This document shows, piece by piece, positions 1 to 7,496 of a stretch of DNA of 64,000 nucleotides. Location: assembly GCF_001990485.1 (NCBI RefSeq), contig NZ_LBFC01000006.1, positions 62,001 through 126,000 on the forward strand. Reading direction: 5' to 3'. The notes beneath the pieces are model-generated. The model did not search any database. It saw nothing but the letters and a program-made list of their open reading frames with translations, and was not told where the DNA came from. The translations under genes and the position numbers were made by a program. This DNA comes from Thermosipho affectus. GTDB taxonomy: Bacteria; Thermotogota; Thermotogae; Thermotogales; Fervidobacteriaceae. How positions within the stretch are numbered: position 1 is the first letter of the stretch; each line of letters begins with the position of its first letter.

Positions 1-217
1 CCACTTCTTCTACGTCTTCTGAAAAAATCGCACTTTTTACACATGTCTCAAGATGTGAATTTAAAACCTGAACATTTGCTTTTTTCAAAAGGGCAATCGT
101 TGCAAGAATTTGCTTTGAAATATCTATACAATATCTGTTATCTTCTACCATCTTTATTACCGCCTCAACTTGCCCTTTGGCATTCTTCAATGTTCTTAAC
201 GCATCCTTATGCTTCAC
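1..217 (-). CDS. CsoR/FrmR-family metal-sensing repressor (3' end outside window)
   Basis: Not an isolated long frame, because it runs off the window edge; 72 codons are visible from a GTG start at 217, preceded by AAGGAGG. The translation begins MKHKDALRTLKNAKGQVEAV, typical of the all-helical DUF156/CsoR family. The family copper-ligand triad is present as Cys30, His55 and Cys59 (context NSHLETC), which fits a Cu(I)-sensing CsoR better than the formaldehyde sensor FrmR. Such proteins repress copper export genes and release DNA on binding metal. The regulated genes would lie outside the window. Confidence 0.85.
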   Translation of the reverse strand, partial: MKHKDALRTLKNAKGQVEAVIKMVEDNRYCIDISKQILATIALLKKANVQVLNSHLETCVKSAIFSEDVEEV

Positions 218-239
218 ATAACCAACCTCCTTCCCTTAA

Positions 240-245
240 ATTATA
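240..245 (-). promoter_or_regulatory. Extended -10 box of the CsoR-like gene
   Basis: On the minus strand TGG precedes TATAAT, an extended -10 element, about 22 bases before the GTG start. The upstream region is the T-run of the exporter terminator, so no good -35 box is seen. The short leader holds only the Shine-Dalgarno sequence. Confidence 0.5.
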
Positions 246-253
246 CCATGAAA

Positions 254-281
254 AAAACTCTCTGCATTCGCAGAGAGTTTT
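254..281 (-). terminator. Rho-independent terminator of the ABC exporter operon
   Basis: A 12-base stem (arms 254-265 and 270-281) with a 4-base loop; on the minus strand the outer arm ends in a run of T. It overlaps the stop codon of the upstream exporter gene and separates it from the CsoR-like gene read in the same direction. Confidence 0.85.
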
Positions 282-2121
282 ACACATAAGCACCTAAAAA
301 TTGACTTTTATACAATTCTGCATAAAAACCATTTTTATTCATCAGCTGCTCATGTGTACCTTTTTCGATTATTTTTCCTTCATTCATTACCAAAATCATA
401 TCCGCATCTTTAATAGTCGATAATCTATGTGCAATAACAAAATTAGTTCTACTATGCATCAATCTTTTCATAGCACTCTGAATATATTTCTCAGTCAACG
501 TATCCACATTACTAGTAGCTTCGTCTAAAATTAAAATATCTGGATCCACTACAAAAGCCCTTGCTATCGTTATAAGCTGTTTCTCCCCTTGAGAAATATT
601 TGAAGCTTCTTCATTAATAACGGCATCATATCCTCCAGGCAATGCCATTATAAAGTGATGAGCATGTGCTAACTTTGCAGCATTTATTATTTCTTCTTCA
701 GTGGCATTATCTTTACCATATGCAATATTTTCCCTAATAGTACCATTAAACAACCAAGTGTCTTGTAAAACCATCCCAAAGAACCTTCTCAAATTATTTT
801 TTCTCAATTTCCTTATATCCACACCATCTATGGTAATTCTTCCCTTTTGTATCTCGTAAAACCTCATCAATAAATTCACAAGAGTTGTTTTTCCGGCACC
901 TGTTGGCCCAACAATGGCAATAGTCTGACCACTTTTCACATCAATATTTAAGTCTTCAATTAATTTTTTGTCTTTACTATAACTAAAATAAACATTTTCA
1001 AATTTCACATTTTCTTCAACAGACTTCAATTCTATGGCATTCTCTGGATCAGGTTCTTCTTCTTTCTCATCTAAAATTTCAAAAACTCTTTCCGATGCTG
1101 CAAGAGTTGACTGAATCATGTTCATTATATTTGCAACTTGAGAAATAGGTTGATTAAATTGTTGAGAGTATTGAATAAATGCCTGCACATCACCAAGTTG
1201 GATAATGCGTTTCGTCACCATTATTCCACCCATTATCGAAACTATAACATACCCCAAATTACCAACAAATCTCATAATAGGCATAGTTATTCCAGAAACA
1301 AATTGTGCCTTCCAAGCAGAACCATATAACTTTTCGTTATACTCCTCAAATCTTTTAATACTTTCTTCTTCCATGTTATATCCTTTTACAACAATTAATC
1401 CGCCAAACATCTCTTCGACATGTCCGTTTACATTTCCAAGAAATTTTTGCTGATTTTTAAAATATTTCTGAGATTTCTTTACTATAAGTACTATCAATGA
1501 TATGCTGATAGGTAGTGTAACCATTGTAACCAAAGTAAGCAAAGGACTAATAGTAAGCATCATTATAATAACACCAACTATTGTAACTATAGAAGTAATA
1601 AGTTGCGTCAAACTTTGATTTAAAGTGTTACTAATTAAATCCACATCATTTGTTACTCTACTTAAAATTTCACCATGTGTTCTTGAATCATAAAACCTCA
1701 ATGGAAGTTTTGAAAGTTTTTCCATAACTTCCGTCCTTAATTTTTTTACAACCTTTTGTGACACACCTGCCATTATATATTGCTGTATATACATAAATAA
1801 CGCAAATAATCCATACAAAATTCCCACTTCAATCAAAATTTTTAGTATACCTTGGAGATCTATTTTTGCCCTAGGAAATATTTTTCTTGCAAGAAATCCC
1901 TGAAACAACTTAGTTGTTGCCTTCCCCAAAACTTTTGGAGCAATAATACTAAATATTGTTCCAGTTATTGCAAGTGCAAATACAATTATCAAAGGAATTG
2001 CGTATGGTTTTAAATACCCTAACAATCTTTTCAGTGTTTTTTTGAAATTTTTCGGCTTTTCAACAGCTCCCCTTATTGGTCCTCCAGGTCCTCCTCTACG
2101 CACAGGTTTTCCCATACTCAT
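280..2121 (-). CDS. Heterodimeric ABC exporter, catalytic subunit (TM288-like)
   Basis: A 613-residue half-transporter: six-helix membrane domain in the first ~340 residues, then one ATPase domain. Walker A is GPTGAGKTT (about 407), Walker B ends in the catalytic LILDEATSNVD (about 530), and the switch His is present (IAHRLST). The signature is altered to ISQGEKQ. This matches TM288 of the Thermotoga maritima TM287/TM288 exporter, whose altered signature faces the degenerate ATP site of its partner. It overlaps the partner gene by 4 bases. Substrate is unknown; drugs or lipids are usual for the family. The start has GAGGAGGAG six bases upstream. Confidence 0.92.
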   Translation of the reverse strand: MSMGKPVRRGGPGGPIRGAVEKPKNFKKTLKRLLGYLKPYAIPLIIVFALAITGTIFSIIAPKVLGKATTKLFQGFLARKIFPRAKIDLQGILKILIEVGILYGLFALFMYIQQYIMAGVSQKVVKKLRTEVMEKLSKLPLRFYDSRTHGEILSRVTNDVDLISNTLNQSLTQLITSIVTIVGVIIMMLTISPLLTLVTMVTLPISISLIVLIVKKSQKYFKNQQKFLGNVNGHVEEMFGGLIVVKGYNMEEESIKRFEEYNEKLYGSAWKAQFVSGITMPIMRFVGNLGYVIVSIMGGIMVTKRIIQLGDVQAFIQYSQQFNQPISQVANIMNMIQSTLAASERVFEILDEKEEEPDPENAIELKSVEENVKFENVYFSYSKDKKLIEDLNIDVKSGQTIAIVGPTGAGKTTLVNLLMRFYEIQKGRITIDGVDIRKLRKNNLRRFFGMVLQDTWLFNGTIRENIAYGKDNATEEEIINAAKLAHAHHFIMALPGGYDAVINEEASNISQGEKQLITIARAFVVDPDILILDEATSNVDTLTEKYIQSAMKRLMHSRTNFVIAHRLSTIKDADMILVMNEGKIIEKGTHEQLMNKNGFYAELYKSQFLGAYV

Positions 2122-3842
2122 GCTATCTCCTCCTCTGAAAGTTGAGAAGAAACTATTTCCCTATATACCGGACAATTTCTAATGAGTTCTTTATGTGTTC
2201 CAATACCCATTATTTTCCCATTTTCTAAAACTATAATCTTATCTGCATTCATAACTGTGGCTACCCTTAGAGAAACTATTATTTTAGTTGCATTCGATAA
2301 GTTTTCACGCAAAGCCTTTCTCAATTTTGCATCAGTTTTGAAATCAAGAGCTGAGAAACTATCATCAAAAATATAAACATCTTTATTCCCCACAATTGCC
2401 CTTGCAATTGCAAGTCTTTGTTTTTGCCCACCTGAAAGATTTGTCCCACCTTGCGAAACTTTCGTCTTTATACCATCAGGAAACTTTGAAACAAATTCCC
2501 AAGCTTGTGCAATCTTTAAGGCCTCTATAATTTCTTCCTCATTGGCATCTTTTTTACCTATTCTTACATTTTCTTCAATTGTTCCAGAAAAAATAACCGG
2601 ACGCGAGGGGGTTAATGAAATCCTTTCCCTCAAATCTTTTTGAGAAACTTCATTAATATTAATTCCATTAACTAAAATCTCTCCTTTAGTAACATCATAA
2701 AATCTCATGAGTAATTTGACAAGAGTACTCTTTCCAGAACCAGAACTTCCAATAATTCCAACTACTTCTCCTGGATTTATCGTAAAACTTGCATTTGATA
2801 CTGCAGGTTCTTTTCCTCCTTCATAATAAAATGTAACATCTTTAAATTCTATCTTTTCCACGATATCGATCTTCTTCGGTTGTTCTAGATCTTTTATCCT
2901 TATTTTTTCTTCTAAAACACTACTAATTCTTTCGGCCGAAGCAGATGCCCTTGGAAGAAAGATAAAAATAACGGATATCATTATAAATGAAAACATAATT
3001 TGCATAATGTATTGCATAACTGCCATCATGTTACCTATTTCCAACGTGCCTTTATCAACCTGTAAAGCACCAACCCAAATCAAAAAGACAATAGTTATAT
3101 TCATAATCAATAAAATCAAAGGAAAAACTAAGGAAAAAATCCTGTTAACTTTAAGAGCTGTACTCGTTAAATCCTCATTGGCATCTTCAAACCTTTGTTT
3201 TTCATACTCTGTTTTTGCAAATGCCCTAATGACCCTAACACCTGTAAGATTTTCTCTTAAAACTCTATTTAACTTATCAAGTTTTTTTTGCATTGATTTA
3301 AACAATGGAATTGAATATTTCAAAATAAAATACATAGCAACAAACATAACAGGCAACGAAACAAGCAAAACCATAGAAAGCTTTGCACTTTTTGAAACAG
3401 CCATTATTGTTCCACCAATAGCCATAACAGGAGCAAGTGCAACTATACGTAACATTATAAACAAAACACTTTGAATTTGTGTAATATCATTTGTATTTCT
3501 ATTTATAAGCGTTGAAACACCATACTTATCTACCTCGCTTAAAGAAAAATTCATTACCTTTTTAAAAACCATACTCCTAAGATCTTTTCCAAATCCCATA
3601 GAAATTCTTGCGGCAAAAAATGTTGAAATAACAGCAGCAGCAACATTTAACAAAGTAATACCAAGCATTTTCCAACCTACACTCCAGATATAATCGACAT
3701 TTCCCCTTGCAACACCTTTATTAACTATATCCGCCATCAAATTTGGAAGGTACAAATTTAAAATAGCTTGCAAAGTAACAAAAAACAATGTTAAAATAAT
3801 CAAAAAGGTATATTTCTTTAGATACTTAAAAATTTTTCCCAT
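2118..3842 (-). CDS. Heterodimeric ABC exporter, degenerate-site subunit (TM287-like)
   Basis: 574 residues: membrane domain plus ATPase domain with Walker A GSSGSGKST (about 367) and a normal LSGGQKQ signature. The Walker B catalytic Glu is replaced by Asp (YIFDDSFSALD) and the switch His is missing (VSLRVAT where HR is expected). These losses define the non-hydrolytic ATP site of heterodimeric exporters such as TM287/TM288. With the next gene it should form one exporter with a single active ATP site made of its own signature and the partner's Walker motifs. It overlaps the MarR gene by 17 bases. Confidence 0.92.
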   Translation of the reverse strand: MGKIFKYLKKYTFLIILTLFFVTLQAILNLYLPNLMADIVNKGVARGNVDYIWSVGWKMLGITLLNVAAAVISTFFAARISMGFGKDLRSMVFKKVMNFSLSEVDKYGVSTLINRNTNDITQIQSVLFIMLRIVALAPVMAIGGTIMAVSKSAKLSMVLLVSLPVMFVAMYFILKYSIPLFKSMQKKLDKLNRVLRENLTGVRVIRAFAKTEYEKQRFEDANEDLTSTALKVNRIFSLVFPLILLIMNITIVFLIWVGALQVDKGTLEIGNMMAVMQYIMQIMFSFIMISVIFIFLPRASASAERISSVLEEKIRIKDLEQPKKIDIVEKIEFKDVTFYYEGGKEPAVSNASFTINPGEVVGIIGSSGSGKSTLVKLLMRFYDVTKGEILVNGININEVSQKDLRERISLTPSRPVIFSGTIEENVRIGKKDANEEEIIEALKIAQAWEFVSKFPDGIKTKVSQGGTNLSGGQKQRLAIARAIVGNKDVYIFDDSFSALDFKTDAKLRKALRENLSNATKIIVSLRVATVMNADKIIVLENGKIMGIGTHKELIRNCPVYREIVSSQLSEEEIA

Positions 3843-4275
3843 CTTTCATCGCCTCCAAATTTTTAACAACTTTTTCCAAAAGTTTTTCCAAATGATTTAA
3901 TTCCCCTTTCGAAAAATCTTTAAAACACGCACTTTCAAACTTTTTTATACTCATTAGTAACTTTTCGTGTATTTCTTCTGCCTTATCTGTAAGATAAACA
4001 TGAAAATATCTCCTATCCTTTTCATCTACAACCTTTTTTACAAACCCTGCCTTTTCCATTCTTTTTAACATTATTGCCACTGTAGAAGTATTAACCATTA
4101 TTCTTTCAGCCAATTTCTTTTGTGTTATTCCAGGAAATTTTTTAACAATAAAAAAAAGTGGAATTTGTCCAGGATGAATTCCATATTTTTCCATATCTGC
4201 TCTTAAAATCTGAAACTTTAGCTTTTCAATTTCTGAAAAAAGTAAAAAAGCATTTTCAAAATTTTCACTTTTCAA
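3826..4275 (-). CDS. MarR-family transcriptional regulator
   Basis: About 149 residues with a winged helix-turn-helix in the middle (GITQKKLAERIMVNTSTVAI, recognition helix and wing ending DEKDRRYFHVYLT, the typical MarR wing). MarR proteins are dimeric repressors released by small hydrophobic ligands. The gene is the first of the exporter operon, so it probably autoregulates and controls the exporter. An upstream in-frame TTG exists at 4290, but it lies inside the GGAGGTG ribosome binding site; the TTG at 4275 sits eight bases after that site and is my choice. Confidence 0.88.
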   Translation of the reverse strand: MKSENFENAFLLFSEIEKLKFQILRADMEKYGIHPGQIPLFFIVKKFPGITQKKLAERIMVNTSTVAIMLKRMEKAGFVKKVVDEKDRRYFHVYLTDKAEEIHEKLLMSIKKFESACFKDFSKGELNHLEKLLEKVVKNLEAMKDGKNF

Positions 4276-4307
4276 TTTTCTCACCTCCAATACATTTACG
4301 TGAAACT

Positions 4308-4335
4308 ATTATACATCAAACTATTTTTTTGTCAA
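4308..4335 (-). promoter_or_regulatory. Promoter of the MarR-exporter operon
   Basis: Minus strand: TTGACA (4335-4330), 16-base spacer, TATAAT (4313-4308), both consensus. The TTGACA lies in the T-run of the terminator of the alcohol dehydrogenase gene just upstream. A direct repeat (TGAAACTAT at 4301-4309, TCAAACTAT at 4316-4324) flanks the -10 box and could be the MarR operator; this is an inference. Confidence 0.8.
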
Positions 4336-4339
4336 AAAA

Positions 4340-4359
4340 GTGGGGCCAAAAGGCCCCAC
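4340..4359 (-). terminator. Terminator of the alcohol dehydrogenase gene
   Basis: An 8-base GC-rich stem (arms 4340-4347 and 4352-4359, AAAA loop) followed on the minus strand by six T. It lies 19 bases after the dehydrogenase stop codon. Confidence 0.9.
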
Positions 4360-4377
4360 GAAACTAAAAAACAACTA

Positions 4378-5592
4378 TCATTTTGACAAAGGTTTTAATG
4401 AATCCATGTATATTGAAGAAATTGTTTTTTCATCTGCATTAATTGGTGCCATACTCAACAACAATCCCAAAGAAGGTGTTTCAAGTGCAAGTTTTGTAAG
4501 TTTTGGAATGTCATTTTCACTAAATCCCATATCTTCTAATTTTTCTGTAACTCCTAAGTTGAACAGCCACTTTTCAATACCAATTGCTATCTTCTCTGCT
4601 TCGCCTGGAACACCTTTTAAATCTGGAACAATTGGGCTGTAAATATCCGCTAAAACCTCTGGTTTTGAGGTGTAAATATGTTTTACAACGGCTGGAAGAA
4701 GCATTGCAAGCCCAAGTCCATGAGCAAGATCAGGTTTTACTGCACTCAATGGATGTTCAAGTGCGTGTGTAAAGTGCAACAACCCATTATCAAAAGAAAT
4801 TCCAGCTATTGTAGAAGCATACAAAAGATAATATCTCGCCGTCAAATCATCTGGATGAGCAACTGCTTGAGGTAAATATCTTGCAATAAGCCTTATTGTT
4901 TCTTTTGCAAGAAGTATTGAATAAGGACTTGCTACAAGAGTTGTAGCTGCTTCGGTTACGTGATTAACAGCATCAATAGATGTAAAAACTGTTTGACTCT
5001 TTGGTAATGTCTTCATCAACTGAGGATCATCAATTGCATATGTTGGATATATACAATCATATGCAAGTGCAGGTTTATATTCTTTCTCTAGAATAGTTGC
5101 AACTGCAAACCTATCTACTTCAGTACCTGTACCATGTGTTGTATTAATTGCAATTATTGGTTTTGCTTTAGTTGGTATAAATTTTCCTTCGTATAATTCT
5201 TCTGCTGTTTTGTCTGTATATTCAAGTAAAACAGCTACACTTTTTGCTGCATCAATAGGACTTCCTCCACCTATACCTATAACAGCCTTTGCATCATTTT
5301 CAATTGCAATCCTTGTTGCTTCATTAATCTGAGTGGTTGTTGGATTTGGAGATACATCTTCGTATATAACATACTTTATGTTTCTTTTTTCAAGTTCAGG
5401 TTTTATAACATCCCATGCACCCGTTACCTTATAAGCTACTTTATCTGTCACAAAAATCACACTGTTAATTCCTTGTTCTTTCAAATTGTCAAATATATCA
5501 CCAATTTTGTTTATTGCACCTACACCAAAATAACACGTTGTTTTACACCTTAATTCAAATACATTGTAAATATCCATTTTGCTTTCCCACAT
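4378..5592 (-). CDS. Iron-containing alcohol dehydrogenase
   Basis: 404 residues of the Fe-ADH (type III) family. The nucleotide-binding GGGSPIDAAKS is at about 108-118. The four Fe ligands expected from FucO-type enzymes are visible as Asp207, His211 (SIDAVNHV), His276 (LHFTHALEH) and His291 (LAHGLG). It interconverts an alcohol and an aldehyde with NAD(P)H; in a fermenter it probably disposes of reducing equivalents. The long frame starts 23 codons earlier, but AGGAGGTG precedes the ATG at 5592. It is a single-gene unit with its own terminator and a complex upstream region carrying a Rex-like operator. Confidence 0.92.
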   Translation of the reverse strand: MWESKMDIYNVFELRCKTTCYFGVGAINKIGDIFDNLKEQGINSVIFVTDKVAYKVTGAWDVIKPELEKRNIKYVIYEDVSPNPTTTQINEATRIAIENDAKAVIGIGGGSPIDAAKSVAVLLEYTDKTAEELYEGKFIPTKAKPIIAINTTHGTGTEVDRFAVATILEKEYKPALAYDCIYPTYAIDDPQLMKTLPKSQTVFTSIDAVNHVTEAATTLVASPYSILLAKETIRLIARYLPQAVAHPDDLTARYYLLYASTIAGISFDNGLLHFTHALEHPLSAVKPDLAHGLGLAMLLPAVVKHIYTSKPEVLADIYSPIVPDLKGVPGEAEKIAIGIEKWLFNLGVTEKLEDMGFSENDIPKLTKLALETPSLGLLLSMAPINADEKTISSIYMDSLKPLSK

Positions 5593-5604
5593 AATTTCAC
5601 CTCC

Positions 5605-5620
5605 TGTGAATATTTTCACA
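5605..5620. promoter_or_regulatory. Rex-like operator upstream of the alcohol dehydrogenase
   Basis: TGTGAA-TATT-TTCACA, a perfect 6-4-6 inverted repeat, next to the ribosome binding site and overlapping the expected transcription start. It matches the core of the Rex redox-repressor consensus TTGTGAANNNNTTCACAA with one outer mismatch (C at 5604). Rex commonly represses alcohol dehydrogenase genes and releases when NADH is high. No rex gene is in the window. Confidence 0.6.
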
Positions 5621-5623
5621 AAT

Positions 5624-5629
5624 ATTGTA
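5624..5629 (-). promoter_or_regulatory. Likely -10 box of the alcohol dehydrogenase gene
   Basis: TACAAT on the minus strand, just upstream of the Rex-like palindrome. There is no consensus -35 at 16-18 bases; instead a TTAACC direct repeat lies at 5641-5655, which may be an activator site. Confidence 0.45.
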
Positions 5630-5640
5630 CATCGAAAACA

Positions 5641-5655
5641 GGTTAAAGTGGTTAA
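5641..5655 (-). repeat. TTAACC-N3-TTAACC direct repeat upstream of the adh -10 box
   Basis: Minus strand TTAACCACTTTAACC, two six-base copies at nine-base spacing. The same arrangement occurs upstream of ppdK (19547-19561). Confidence 0.6.
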
Positions 5656-5659
5656 TTTC

Positions 5660-5674
5660 ACATAAATTTTATGT
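5660..5674. repeat. Perfect inverted repeat ACATAAA-T-TTTATGT
   Basis: Seven-base arms around one base, between the NADH oxidase stop and the alcohol dehydrogenase promoter. It may be an operator or a weak AT-only terminator for the NADH oxidase; no run of T follows, so an operator seems more likely. Confidence 0.4.
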
Positions 5675-5702
5675 TAATTTTTTCACGATAAATTTTCCTA
5701 AA

Positions 5703-7040
5703 TTAGAAATGATTTTTCAAATATTCCAAACCAGCAACATTCAAAAAATTCCACGGTTTATTAAAATGCGGCTGGAAGAAAAAGTCAACAAACGCAAGTT
5801 CATCTATTCTCATCTTATTTTGAATCAAAACGGACATTGTATTCATAGATTGAGTTAAATCAATTTTCGACATTATTTGAGCACCTAATATACGTTTTGT
5901 GTTTTTATCGTAAACTACTTTAAAAAATACTTTTTCAAAATATGGCATAAATTCCGGTCTATGATTTTCCACAATGAAAATTGATCCTACATTTAAATTA
6001 TTTACTCTTGCCATATGCTCTGTAATTCCAGTTGCCGCAATATTTAAATTGTATATCTTTATTCCAGATGTAGATTGAGTCCCCAAATGCATTAACCTCT
6101 TTTTCTTTAAATTATACGCAGCTATTGTTCCCATTCTAATCGCATTTGTAGCAAGAGGTATATATTCATATCTTTCCAATGGATTGTAAAATACCGCACA
6201 ACAATCCCCAGCAGCAAAAACATCTTTTTCACTTGTTTGCATATGCTTATCAACAATTATTGCACCATTATCAAGCATGTTTAGTTTTCCTCTAAATAAC
6301 TTTGTATTTGGTTTAAATCCCATAGAAAGAATTACCAAATCAGCCTTGTATTCACCCTTTGTAGTTATTACCTTCTCAACTTTTTCAGTTCCCTCAAATT
6401 TTATTACCCTTTCACCAAGCGCAAGTTTTATACCTTTTTCCCTTAATTTTTTCTCTGCAACATCTGTTATCTCTTCATCTAAGTATTTGGCTAAAATTCT
6501 TGTTTCAATATCTATTAAAGTTACTTTTTTACCATTTTCTCTAATTGCCTCAGCAAGTTCAACTCCAATGTATCCCGCACCAATAATTGCTACATCATTC
6601 ACATTCTTTACACTTTTCACTATATCATTTGCATGATAAAAATTTTTTGAAAGCAAAATATTTTTTAAATCAATTCCCTCAATTTCAGGAATAACCGGCC
6701 ATGAACCCGTAGCAATAATCAACTTATCAAATGTTTCCTCAAAAACCTTGCCACTTTTAATATCTTCAACTACCAAAGTCTTATTTTTGAAATCTACTTC
6801 TTTTACATTATGTTTCATCTTTGTTTTCACACCAAAACTTTTTAGATGCTCTGGCGATGAATAAAAAAGTTTCTTTGGCTCTTTAACTACACCTTCAACA
6901 TGCAATGCAATTCCACAAGATAAAAACGAAATGGTATCATTTCTTTCATAGACCGTCACTTCTGCATCTTCATATAGATTCACCGTATTTATGGCTGCAG
7001 CAGTGCCTGCATGAGTACACCCTATAATTGCAACTTTCAT
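5703..7040 (-). CDS. NADH oxidase / CoA-disulfide reductase family flavoprotein
   Basis: 445 residues of the single-cysteine pyridine nucleotide-disulfide oxidoreductase family. The FAD Rossmann motif opens the protein (MKVAIIGCTHAGTAAA), the redox-active Cys42 is in FLSCGIALH, and a second GxGxxG (AIIGAGYIGVELAE) binds NAD(P)H at about 150-163. A dimerisation domain follows. Members reduce O2 to water or peroxide, or reduce CoA disulfide or polysulfide; the sequence does not separate these. In an anaerobe oxygen detoxification is plausible. It is transcribed alone, upstream of the alcohol dehydrogenase. Confidence 0.88.
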   Translation of the reverse strand: MKVAIIGCTHAGTAAAINTVNLYEDAEVTVYERNDTISFLSCGIALHVEGVVKEPKKLFYSSPEHLKSFGVKTKMKHNVKEVDFKNKTLVVEDIKSGKVFEETFDKLIIATGSWPVIPEIEGIDLKNILLSKNFYHANDIVKSVKNVNDVAIIGAGYIGVELAEAIRENGKKVTLIDIETRILAKYLDEEITDVAEKKLREKGIKLALGERVIKFEGTEKVEKVITTKGEYKADLVILSMGFKPNTKLFRGKLNMLDNGAIIVDKHMQTSEKDVFAAGDCCAVFYNPLERYEYIPLATNAIRMGTIAAYNLKKKRLMHLGTQSTSGIKIYNLNIAATGITEHMARVNNLNVGSIFIVENHRPEFMPYFEKVFFKVVYDKNTKRILGAQIMSKIDLTQSMNTMSVLIQNKMRIDELAFVDFFFQPHFNKPWNFLNVAGLEYLKNHF

Positions 7041-7078
7041 TTATATCCCTCCTTGTGATTTTTTTATCAACCAGTTTT

Positions 7079-7084
7079 ATTATA
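7079..7084 (-). promoter_or_regulatory. Probable -10 box of the NADH oxidase gene
   Basis: Minus-strand TATAAT about 39 bases before the start codon; the -35 region is unclear. A second TATAAT-like string lies further upstream. The rest of 7041-7192 holds only this promoter region and the next terminator. Confidence 0.4.
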
Positions 7085-7153
7085 ACATATTCTTACCAAA
7101 GTAAATTAATTATACCTTACAAACTTTTTAATAACTAACTATTTGACAAAAAA

Positions 7154-7175
7154 AGCTTCGGCACATGCCGAAGCT
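7154..7175 (-). terminator. Terminator of the MATE/M3 peptidase/Cys-cluster operon
   Basis: A 9-base perfect stem (7154-7162 with 7167-7175, loop ACAT) followed on the minus strand by a run of seven T, 18 bases after the last gene's stop. Confidence 0.9.
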
Positions 7176-7192
7176 AATGAGCAATTATAAAT

Positions 7193-7495
7193 CTACTTTT
7201 GGGATAATTTTTTCAATCTTTCCGGATTCATATAGTTTAAACAACAGCCGCTTCCAAACATTTTCACTTCTTTATCCTTTTCCAATTCAACTATCTTGTC
7301 ATAGATATCGCACTTATTATCATCTGTTAAATATTCACATTGCTTCTTTTTACTATTCCATTTTCCATAATAACAAGGTGTTATCTTACAACAATATCCA
7401 CATTGTACACATTCTGGACAATTCGTCTTTTTTCTTACACTTTCAACAAATTCGTCTAAACTTTCAAACTCTTCGTTAAAATCTTCAAAAAACAA
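7193..7495 (-). CDS. Small cysteine-cluster protein (YkgJ-like)
   Basis: 100 residues, acidic N-terminus, then a dense cysteine set: CPECVQCGYCC followed by single Cys residues in KITPCYYG, KQCEYL and NKCDIY and a final GCC. The pattern CxxC-xx-CxxCC with later Cys resembles YkgJ-type metal-binding proteins (Zn or Fe-S). Function is unknown. It starts at a TTG one base after the M3 peptidase stop, with GGGG six bases upstream, so it should be translated with the peptidase. Confidence 0.65.
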   Translation of the reverse strand: MFFEDFNEEFESLDEFVESVRKKTNCPECVQCGYCCKITPCYYGKWNSKKKQCEYLTDDNKCDIYDKIVELEKDKEVKMFGSGCCLNYMNPERLKKLSQK

Positions 7496-7496
7496 A

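Noticed and set aside
43-297. Plus-strand 84-codon frame at the window start
   Set aside because: It runs antisense to the CsoR-like gene, whose ribosome binding site, Cys-His-Cys triad and family sequence are convincing.
3007-3474. 155-codon plus-strand frame inside the TM287-like gene
   Set aside because: Antisense shadow of the membrane domain with no start signal.
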